Below are positions 1 through 5,671 of a DNA stretch of 7,262 bases, piece after piece. The notes under the pieces are model-generated. The model ran no database searches. It was not told where the DNA came from and saw nothing but the letters and a program-made list of their open reading frames with translations. Position 1 is the first letter of the stretch. Every line of letters starts with the position of its first letter. The DNA is from an archaeon. Its GTDB lineage: Archaea; Asgardarchaeota; Hermodarchaeia; Hermodarchaeales; Hermodarchaeaceae. A program made the translations under genes and the position numbers. The stretch lies in assembly GCA_016550395.1 (NCBI GenBank), contig JABXGY010000243.1, positions 1 to 7,262 of the forward strand. Reading direction: 5' to 3'.

Positions 1-1
1 A

Positions 2-880
2 ATGTCAAACCGAAACCAGTGTTTACAGCAAGAGTTCCCTAGCCACCAACACATCACCGTGATCGAACCACATGGCAAAATATTCGATCTCCGGTTGCGC
101 GAACTATGGGAATACAAAGACCTAATTTTACTATTCGTTCGACGAGACTTCGTAGCGCAGTATAAGCAGACCATTCTTGGTCCTGCATGGCATCTCATTC
201 AGCCACTGCTAACGACTCTAATGTTCACAATCGTATTCGGCAAGATAGCTGGCCTGTCGACCGATGGTGCACCACCTTTCTTATTTTACATGGCAGGCAC
301 AGTGATCTGGGGCTATTTCTCCAGTGTTCTAACAGCTACTTCTAGCACGTTTACCTCTAATGCTGGCATTTTTGCCAAAGTATACTTCCCCAGGTTGGCA
401 GTTCCCGTATCCGTGTTAATTTCGCGATTGATTGCGTTTGCCATCCAGTTCATGCTCTTTCTGGTAATCCTCACTTACTATAGTTGGCATATCGACAGCG
501 TGGCGCCCAATTCCTTGATGCTTCTTACTCCGATGTTACTATTGATGATGGCAGCCATTGGCTTAGGCATCGGCATCATCATATCTTCAATGACTACACG
601 TTACCGCGACCTGGCAGTGCTCGTAGGATTTGGTGTAAATTTGCTAATGTACGCGACACCTATTATCTACCCCTTATCTAGTCTTCCGCAGAAGTGGCAA
701 TTTTGGGCGGCATTAAACCCAATCGCTCCCATCGTCGAGACATTTCGTTATGCCTACTTAGGTCAGGGCACCTTGAATCTTACGATGCTGGCACTGAGTG
801 GCGGCATAATTGTTTTAATTCTTTTCTTGGGCACTGTAATGTTCAACTCAGTAGAACGCACCTTTATGGATACGGTCTAG
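2..880 (+). CDS. wzm: ABC-2 type polysaccharide export permease (Wzm-like)
   Basis: This is the inner-membrane channel subunit of an ABC exporter that moves a finished lipid-linked polysaccharide from the cytoplasm to the periplasm, working with the ATPase encoded next. The 292-residue length is slightly above the usual 255-280 for the family. A short hydrophilic N-terminus leads into the family's amphipathic segment, with RRDFVAQYKQTILGPAW at about residues 47-63. About six hydrophobic segments follow, near residues 65-84, 91-112, 133-160, 172-196, 205-224 and 262-281. YRDL (201-204) and the C-terminal ERTFMDTV are also typical. The ATG lies at the window edge, so its ribosome binding site is not visible, but the N-terminal alignment to the family looks complete. 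It ends 10 bases before the wzt start, so the two are almost certainly cotranscribed. The symbol is by family; the glycan (O-antigen, capsule or other) cannot be told from this protein. Confidence 0.93.
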   Translation: MSNRNQCLQQEFPSHQHITVIEPHGKIFDLRLRELWEYKDLILLFVRRDFVAQYKQTILGPAWHLIQPLLTTLMFTIVFGKIAGLSTDGAPPFLFYMAGTVIWGYFSSVLTATSSTFTSNAGIFAKVYFPRLAVPVSVLISRLIAFAIQFMLFLVILTYYSWHIDSVAPNSLMLLTPMLLLMMAAIGLGIGIIISSMTTRYRDLAVLVGFGVNLLMYATPIIYPLSSLPQKWQFWAALNPIAPIVETFRYAYLGQGTLNLTMLALSGGIIVLILFLGTVMFNSVERTFMDTV

Positions 881-884
881 GAGG
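879..884 (+). promoter_or_regulatory. Shine-Dalgarno site of the Wzt-like gene
   Basis: AGGAGG overlaps the permease stop codon (TAG at 878-880) and sits 6 bases before the ATG at 891. It is the strongest ribosome binding site in the window, it fixes the ATPase start, and it supports cotranslation of the exporter pair. Confidence 0.85.
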
Positions 885-890
885 TAGTAG

Positions 891-2168
891 ATGTCCAACA
901 CCGTCATAAAGGTAGAAAACCTATCCAAATATTATCGATTGGGTTTGATCGGCAGCGGTACCATCAGGGAGGACTTAGACCGTTGGATAGCGAAGCTACA
1001 AGGTAAGCCTGACCCGTTACTCTCAATCGACCAAGTCGACCACGGCAACCGCAAAGGCGATCAAATCTGGGCCCTTAAAAACATCAATTTTGAAGTAAAA
1101 CGAGGTGAAATCCTAGGCATCATCGGTAGAAACGGAGCGGGAAAAAGCACTCTTCTAAAAGTGCTTTCCAGAATCACTGCACCAACAACAGGCCGTATTA
1201 CGATCAAAGGGCGGGTAGGCAGTTTGTTGGAAGTGGGCACCGGTTTTCACCCAGAGTTGACTGGTCGTGAGAATATTTACCTGAACGGCACCATTCTAGG
1301 TATGAAAAAGGTTGAAGTGAGCCATAAGTTGGATGATATCGTGGAGTTTGCCGAAATGAGTGAGTTCATAGATACACCTGCAAAACGATATTCATCTGGA
1401 ATGAGAGTGCGGTTGGCATTTGCGGTGGCTGCTTACCTAGAGCCTGAAATTTTGATAATTGATGAAGTGTTAGCTGTTGGGGACGCCGAATTTCAGAAAA
1501 AGTGCCTCGGTAAAATGAAAGATGTTTCGCGCCAGGGCCGAACCGTACTTTTCGTTAGTCATAATATGGGATCGATCTCAAGGCTATGTACCAGGGCGAT
1601 TTCGATAAATCGCGGAGAAATTTGTGACGAAGGCACACCCTCTGATGTTGTAGGCAAATATCTAAGTTTTGACTTACAGAACATGGGTGAAAAGATCAAT
1701 ATGAGGTCTTTTGCTAACGGCAATAGATTAATTGATGTTCAGATTCGAAATGGGTCTGATGAAAAAGTAAATACTTTCGATTTTGGGCAGAATGCTTTTG
1801 TTTTCATTGAGTACTCATTAACCGGAAATAAAGCTCGCCGTGCTCTAGCTGTGAGAGTAAGTGACATGTTTGGTAACGATTTATTTACAAGCTGGGATAA
1901 AGACTGGTTTCAAGAAAAGCCCCAAAGTGGACTGCTCAAGTGTAAATTACCGGCTAGCTTTCTACGGCCAGGAAACTATAAACTAAAAGTAATGCTGCAT
2001 GAGCTAACAAACCAATCGCCAAGAATACTTGGTCATGTCGATAAGCTGTTTTCAATCACAGATCTGAATTTTACATTTAATCCAACTCGTGCTGGTTTGG
2101 TTGCCCCTGTCTTGGAGTGGAGCACAGTAGAAGCTAAAAACCTCTCTACCAGAAATTCAAGACCATGA
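891..2168 (+). CDS. wzt: Polysaccharide export ABC ATPase with C-terminal glycan-binding domain (Wzt-like)
   Basis: This is the cytoplasmic ATPase that powers the Wzm-like permease. The nucleotide-binding domain covers about residues 1-255. It has Walker A GRNGAGKST (79-87), the signature YSSGM (167-171), Walker B ILIIDE (187-192, catalytic E192), D-loop AVGD (195-198) and the switch histidine H224 in FVSHN. At 425 residues it is much longer than capsule-type ATPases of about 220-260 residues. The extra part, roughly 270-415, has the beta-rich pattern of the Wzt C-terminal domain: VRVSDMFGNDLFTSW at 321-335, LRPGNYKLKVML at 358-369, and a terminal GLVAPVLEW at 402-410. In studied O-antigen systems (E. 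coli O8/O9a) this domain binds the modified non-reducing end of the glycan. A strong ribosome binding site precedes the start. The stop codon overlaps the start of the following sulfotransferase. The family call is very secure; the ligand is unknown. Confidence 0.95.
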   Translation: MSNTVIKVENLSKYYRLGLIGSGTIREDLDRWIAKLQGKPDPLLSIDQVDHGNRKGDQIWALKNINFEVKRGEILGIIGRNGAGKSTLLKVLSRITAPTTGRITIKGRVGSLLEVGTGFHPELTGRENIYLNGTILGMKKVEVSHKLDDIVEFAEMSEFIDTPAKRYSSGMRVRLAFAVAAYLEPEILIIDEVLAVGDAEFQKKCLGKMKDVSRQGRTVLFVSHNMGSISRLCTRAISINRGEICDEGTPSDVVGKYLSFDLQNMGEKINMRSFANGNRLIDVQIRNGSDEKVNTFDFGQNAFVFIEYSLTGNKARRALAVRVSDMFGNDLFTSWDKDWFQEKPQSGLLKCKLPASFLRPGNYKLKVMLHELTNQSPRILGHVDKLFSITDLNFTFNPTRAGLVAPVLEWSTVEAKNLSTRNSRP

Positions 2169-3136
2169 GCCCCATTTTTATTCTCGGCGCTCATAAATCC
2201 GGTACGTCACTACTTCGGTCGCTTCTGGATGGACATCAAAATCTAGCTGTAATTCCATTTGAAACACACATCGCGAAACACCTTGGTGGGTGGGTTGACT
2301 ATCCGTATCAGCACAATTTTCCAGAAAGCTTCGATTTGGAAAAATTCAAGGCATCTACAATTAACTGGATACATGAAGTTAACCTAAATAAAGACCCCTA
2401 TTCTGACAAAGATTTGTCATTGCAATTAAATGAGTCTCTATTTCAATCCATGATTAACAAAATAAGCAGCAACAAAAAAAGCGAGATTGTTGAGGAATAC
2501 CTTCGTGCGGCTTATGCGTCTTCAAATAGTTTGGTTGGGAACAAAGAAATTGTCGAAAAGTCAGTGGAAAATCACGAATATGCGATTGACCTAAAACAGA
2601 TCTTTCCCGCTGCACGGTTCATACATATTGTGAGAAATCCTTATGCGAACATTCTTTCATTAAGAAAGCACAAAGGGGGTAATGGTTACCCAGCTCTGGA
2701 ACCGATTGTCAGTGCAATAAAATCTTCTTTTTATTACCTATATAGAAACCGGGACGTATTAAGAGAGTACTTCATAATTCGATACGAAGACCTTGTTTGT
2801 AATCCACGCAAAGTTATGAGTGGATTATGTAAAAAACTTAACATCAGCTTCAATGACGGGTTATTAAACCCAACCTCAGCGGGAAGGCTATGGGAAGGAA
2901 ACAGCGTCACAAACAAAAAGTTTAAGTCAATTTCTCAGGAAAGAATTGATTTCGACATTAATCAACTAGCAGCGATTGAAATAGAACTGATTAATAAATA
3001 CGTTGGACCTGTTCTCAGTGCCTTCAATTATGAGCATTTGTCCGCAACTGGAACAGTTTATGCAATCAATAAGAGTGAGTCCCCGCGAACATATCTGAGG
3101 AATCGGTGTTTACTGAATAGACAGTTCATCACTTGA
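2165..3136 (+). CDS. PAPS-dependent sulfotransferase, probably modifying the exported glycan
   Basis: The protein should transfer sulfate from PAPS to an acceptor, most likely a sugar hydroxyl of the glycan handled by the adjacent exporter. The N-terminal beta strand and 5'-phosphosulfate loop are clear: IFILGAHKSGTSLLRSLLDGH (4-24, with K11, S12, G13, T14, S15). EKSVENH (131-137) matches the EKTPxNH motif of the Sulfotransfer_3 type. IHIVRNPYANILSLRKH (153-169) is the 3'-phosphate site, with N158 where Asp is usual. RYEDL (206-210) and WEGNS (243-247) are further family motifs. The length of 323 residues is normal, with a weakly conserved basic tail after about residue 292. No signal peptide or membrane segment is evident, so it is probably cytoplasmic. 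The ATG overlaps the wzt stop by 4 bases (ATGA) and has no strong Shine-Dalgarno, suggesting translational coupling. The sequence looks AT-richer than the exporter genes. The acceptor is not readable from sequence. Confidence 0.85.
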   Translation: MSPIFILGAHKSGTSLLRSLLDGHQNLAVIPFETHIAKHLGGWVDYPYQHNFPESFDLEKFKASTINWIHEVNLNKDPYSDKDLSLQLNESLFQSMINKISSNKKSEIVEEYLRAAYASSNSLVGNKEIVEKSVENHEYAIDLKQIFPAARFIHIVRNPYANILSLRKHKGGNGYPALEPIVSAIKSSFYYLYRNRDVLREYFIIRYEDLVCNPRKVMSGLCKKLNISFNDGLLNPTSAGRLWEGNSVTNKKFKSISQERIDFDINQLAAIEIELINKYVGPVLSAFNYEHLSATGTVYAINKSESPRTYLRNRCLLNRQFIT

Positions 3137-3143
3137 TTTATAT

Positions 3144-3191
3144 CTCCCTTGTTATTAGTAATTACCCCTCCCTTGTTATTAGTAATTACCC
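3144..3191 (+). repeat. Perfect 24-bp tandem duplication
   Basis: Two identical 24-base units abut exactly (3144-3167 and 3168-3191), beginning 7 bases after the sulfotransferase stop codon. Each unit starts CTCCCTTG and ends GTAATTACCC, and includes the 8-bp palindrome GTAATTAC. Identity stops exactly at the unit boundaries. Two clean copies point to recent slippage or duplication. A paired protein-binding site is possible but unsupported. The unit does not look like an intrinsic terminator, since it has no GC-rich hairpin followed by a T run. Confidence 0.9.
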
Positions 3192-3253
3192 ATGAAATTA
3201 AGTAAACCATTTTTCAGTTTGTAATCAGGCAATTCAATGAAGTAGTGACAGGC

Positions 3254-3259
3254 TTGACA
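3254..3259 (+). promoter_or_regulatory. Possible -35 element upstream of the first glycosyltransferase
   Basis: A perfect TTGACA hexamer lies 56 bases before the TTG start at 3316, inside the 179-base gap after the sulfotransferase. No good -10 hexamer lies 16-18 bases downstream; the best there is CATCGT, 3 of 6 matches. A promoter would make sense because the gap breaks the tight operon, but this call is weak. Confidence 0.25.
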
Positions 3260-3315
3260 AAACAAGTATTGAAGCACATCGTAAATGAAGATCTCATGGA
3301 ATTAGGAAATTAAAC

Positions 3316-4473
3316 TTGAGCAAACTACTCTTTGCCATCCCTGATTGGAAAGTACCCTCCCAAGTTTGGGCACAGAGGATGATCGAGATTCTTCAAGACC
3401 ATATTGTTCTAATTGCAGCATACAACGCTGAAGATAGTTGGAATAACAAAATTCCAGCATTCAATTTAGGGCCAACTACCGATCGAAGGCGAATCTGGAT
3501 AAGGGCGATTGATAAAATATTAAATAGATCTTCAGAAAAGAGAGAAACCACTAGGGCTCTGCTTACTCAGTGCCGTTTACTGGGAGTAGATAAAGTTCTA
3601 TTCAATTTTGCAACGATGCCATTGGAGATGGGAGAGTTCACTAAAAGGTGCAATGCTGAAATATTTGTGCATTGTCATGGGTTTGATGTCGCTTTTGATG
3701 GAAGAGTAGATACGTGGCCGCACCATCGTATTCATGATGATAGGTACAAAGCTAATCTTTTAGAATTGTCAAAAAGAGCCACTTTTATTTCAAACTCAAA
3801 TTTTACCACTGCTAATCTAGTCTCCATTGGTATACCGGCCAGTAAGATTCAACAAAAATATTTTGGCGTCGCGTGTAGCGACAAATTTACACCGCATGAA
3901 GAAACTAAACGCTTGGTTATATTGCAACTAGGTCGTTTGGTTGACTTAAAGGGTCCAGACATGACAATCCGCGCATTTGAACATGCAAGGACAAAAGGAC
4001 TGGATGCGGAACTCATATTGGCTGGAGACGGCCCTTTAATGGTTACATGTGAATTGCTTAAAAGAAGATCGGCTTATGCAGATGATATTAAGATTATGGG
4101 GCCCGTAGGTAGAGCCAAAGCGGCTGAATTAATTTCTTGTGCCGATATATTTACAACTCACCTGAACAAGGGCTTGTTGACAAATCGAGAGGAGGCTTTT
4201 GGCGTGGTATTCATAGAAGCCATGGCTGCTGGATTACCAATTGTTGCTGGAAAATCAGGTGCTATTAATGAAACTGTAGTTGATGGGAAAACAGGATTAT
4301 TGTTCGAGCCAGGAGATTTAGATTCCCAAGCAGCAGCATTCATCAGGCTTGGAAATGATATGAATATGCGAAATTGGATGGGAAAAAATGCGTGGCGCTT
4401 AGCCAGAGAGCGATTCTCTATAGATATGGAGAAAAATGAGCTATGGAGAATTCTAAATTTAAGAATGATTTGA
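3316..4473 (+). CDS. GT4-family (GT-B fold) glycosyltransferase
   Basis: This is a retaining glycosyltransferase expected to add a sugar from a nucleotide-sugar donor to the growing glycan at the cytoplasmic membrane face. The C-terminal donor-binding half is classic: LQLGRLVDLKGPDM (204-216, with R207 and K212), LAGDGP (235-240), and the EX7E motif with E293 and E301 in REEAFGVVFIEAMAAGLP. It continues as IVAGKSGAINETVVDGKTGLLFEPGD (309-334). The N-terminal half carries VHCHGFDV (118-125), similar to the HGxD acceptor-side motif of GT4 enzymes. The 385-residue length is normal. The start is TTG at 3316, preceded by AGGA at 3304-3307 with 8-base spacing; the first strand SKLLFAIP fits a true N-terminus and no good ATG lies before residue 22. 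Sugar specificity cannot be read. It is transcribed with the export genes but separated from them by 179 bases. Confidence 0.92.
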   Translation: MSKLLFAIPDWKVPSQVWAQRMIEILQDHIVLIAAYNAEDSWNNKIPAFNLGPTTDRRRIWIRAIDKILNRSSEKRETTRALLTQCRLLGVDKVLFNFATMPLEMGEFTKRCNAEIFVHCHGFDVAFDGRVDTWPHHRIHDDRYKANLLELSKRATFISNSNFTTANLVSIGIPASKIQQKYFGVACSDKFTPHEETKRLVILQLGRLVDLKGPDMTIRAFEHARTKGLDAELILAGDGPLMVTCELLKRRSAYADDIKIMGPVGRAKAAELISCADIFTTHLNKGLLTNREEAFGVVFIEAMAAGLPIVAGKSGAINETVVDGKTGLLFEPGDLDSQAAAFIRLGNDMNMRNWMGKNAWRLARERFSIDMEKNELWRILNLRMI

Positions 4474-4624
4474 TTATGTTGGTATCTTGAGAGGGGCGGA
4501 CGATCAATTTTGCGCTAGTTGACCAACCGAAACTTAGTCGAACACAGGGAAAGGTCATTGCCAGTTACCGTCAAATTAAGTGCTTTAAAAATGAATACCG
4601 GGTGAGCACTATGCTTGATGTTCT
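4474..4624. other. Gap between convergent genes, no clear terminator
   Basis: These 151 bases lie between the 3' ends of the plus-strand glycosyltransferase and the minus-strand sulfotransferase. I see no ORF of note and no GC-rich hairpin with a T run on either strand. An AGTGCT/AGCACT inverted pair at 4579-4584 and 4605-4610 has a 20-base loop and is probably chance. Confidence 0.5.
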
Positions 4625-5329
4625 CTATTCCAGTTCGTATCCCAGCTTAATTAAATGCTGATTAAATGCTAATTTGCAAACTTCTTTTTCTGAATCATCC
4701 AGTTCGGTTTTCCAACGCTGAGTAGTTCCCTTATTGAAGTTCAGTGATCTGTGCTTGATCTTGTCCCTCTCATTTATGATATCTTCAATAATAGAGTCCT
4801 CAACTTTCCACCCAAGAAAGGAAACCACTTCTTTTAGAGTATTATGTGTGTCAGCCATTAGGCTTTCATATCTCACACTTCGCACAAATCTCTTCCTAGT
4901 CCATAAATCTAGGTTCTCTACCATTTTTAAGGTTCTTGGGATCAAGTCGATTACATTTGTGCAATCGGCGAATGACCCTGAAGGGTCATTCCCTTCTCTG
5001 GTTCTTTTACCGTGATCTATCATTGACAAGATCATATCTCTCGGGTCACGATACGTCAGTGTCATTTTGACGTTTAAAGATTGACAAAACAGGTCTAGTT
5101 TTGCACTCGGAGCCCAGTGACATTTCACGACGCACGACCCATACCGTCTGTTTATACTGGCTAAATTCAATAGCACAGCCCAAGATGGGTACTCTATGTA
5201 GCGACCGTTGTATTTGTCCCTAAGGGTGTTTTGCCCGTTTGTTCTACCCAAAGAACTCAAAATATCTTCTTGGAAATTAGCGAGAAGAGTGCTTCCAGTT
5301 TTCGGTATCGAATTGCTTAAAATAATCAC
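4625..5329 (-). CDS. Second PAPS-dependent sulfotransferase, antisense to the cluster
   Basis: This 234-residue protein is a compact sulfotransferase that should use PAPS to sulfate an unknown hydroxyl, perhaps on the same glycan. The 5'-phosphosulfate loop is IPKTGSTLL (8-16, with K10, T11, G12, S13, T14). VVKCHWAP (67-74) resembles the KTHxP segment, making H71 the likely catalytic base. TYRDPRDMILSMIDHGKR (92-109, with R94 and S102) is the 3'-phosphate site. RYESL (153-157) and NKGTTQRWKTEL (199-210) resemble the C-terminal RKGxxGxWK loop. It resembles classical Sulfotransfer_1 enzymes more than the first sulfotransferase, so the two do not look like a duplication. The start is GTG at 5329-5327; an in-frame TAA only one codon upstream rules out an earlier start. 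The Shine-Dalgarno is weak (GGGA about 9 bases before). It is shorter than many relatives, but all the core motifs are present. Confidence 0.85.
   Translation of the reverse strand: MIILSNSIPKTGSTLLANFQEDILSSLGRTNGQNTLRDKYNGRYIEYPSWAVLLNLASINRRYGSCVVKCHWAPSAKLDLFCQSLNVKMTLTYRDPRDMILSMIDHGKRTREGNDPSGSFADCTNVIDLIPRTLKMVENLDLWTRKRFVRSVRYESLMADTHNTLKEVVSFLGWKVEDSIIEDIINERDKIKHRSLNFNKGTTQRWKTELDDSEKEVCKLAFNQHLIKLGYELE
4970..4991. repeat. 22-bp near-perfect palindrome inside the second sulfotransferase gene
   Basis: GAATGACCCT (4970-4979) and AGGGTCATTC (4982-4991) are exact reverse complements separated only by GA. The element lies in coding sequence and encodes part of GNDPSGSF (residues 113-120). 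No T run follows on either strand, so it is not a standard intrinsic terminator. It could form a transcript hairpin or be chance. Confidence 0.8.
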
Positions 5330-5671
5330 TAGTTACTATCCCAAGAGACTTAGCTCACCGGCAGAAACGCAGAGTTGGCCAGTTGCCACTCGGTGAAGCA
5401 TCTTGTTAGTCTTAACGTCAATAAAAACCACCATGCATTATTCAATTCACCAATTGCTGTAATCTTAGCCAAGCTCATTTGCTATCAATCACAAACGTTT
5501 TTGCAGAGAAGACTTTGATAAGATATGAACCCCTAAACAAAACTGCATCTACTGTAAGCGCAATGACAGTGATTACTTTAATCTTTCACTTTCTTCTGAA
5601 ATGAGTGGTTATTATCTCAAGTTTTAGAATTGAATACATATTGCACCTGTTAATAAGATAAGATTTGTGCT
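5330..5671. other. 342-base AT-rich intergenic region between divergent genes
   Basis: The region separates the minus-strand sulfotransferase from the plus-strand glycosyltransferase at 5672, so it should hold the 5' regions of both. I see no protein-like ORF, tRNA, CRISPR or clear IS end. Weak plus-strand promoter-like pairs are TTGCAG (5501-5506) with TATGAA (5524-5529), 17-base spacing, and TTGAAT (5630-5635) with TAAGAT (5654-5659), 18-base spacing. On the minus strand a TTGACG (5421-5416) has no good -10 partner. None of these is more than a candidate. Confidence 0.5.
5630..5659 (+). promoter_or_regulatory. Weak candidate promoter for the second glycosyltransferase
   Basis: TTGAAT (5630-5635) and TAAGAT (5654-5659) each match the sigma-70 consensus at 4 of 6 positions with an 18-base spacer. 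The -10 lies 12 bases before the TTG start codon, so a transcript from it would have a very short leader. The call rests on position and AT-richness only. Confidence 0.2.

Noticed and set aside
484..909. Overlapping plus-strand ORFs at 484-681 and 694-909
   Set aside because: They are alternate frames inside the clear permease gene, with no family resemblance and no ribosome binding site.
3137..3315. CRISPR or integron-type repeat array suggested by the tandem 24-mers
   Set aside because: The copies abut with no spacer and there are only two, so this is a simple tandem duplication.
4486..4502. GAGGGGCGGACG resembling an ops/JUMPstart antitermination element
   Set aside because: It lacks the GGCGGTAG core and lies after, not before, a cluster gene.
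4579..4610. AGTGCT / AGCACT inverted pair as a terminator
   Set aside because: The loop is 20 bases and no T run follows, so a functional hairpin is unlikely.
4650..4670. Two copies of ATTAAATGCT one base apart
   Set aside because: Inside coding sequence, short and AT-rich; likely chance.
3254..5091. TTGACAAAACA present at both 3254-3264 and 5081-5091
   Set aside because: Eleven AT-rich bases, one copy intergenic and one inside a coding region, with no extended similarity; treated as coincidence.
4734..5396. Plus-strand ORFs opposite the second sulfotransferase (4734-5015, 5208-5396)
   Set aside because: Antisense shadows of a gene with full sulfotransferase motifs; their translations show no domain pattern.
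5393..5421. Minus-strand TTGACG as a promoter for the second sulfotransferase
   Set aside because: The hexamer at the right spacing (CTTCAC) is a poor -10, so no promoter is called.
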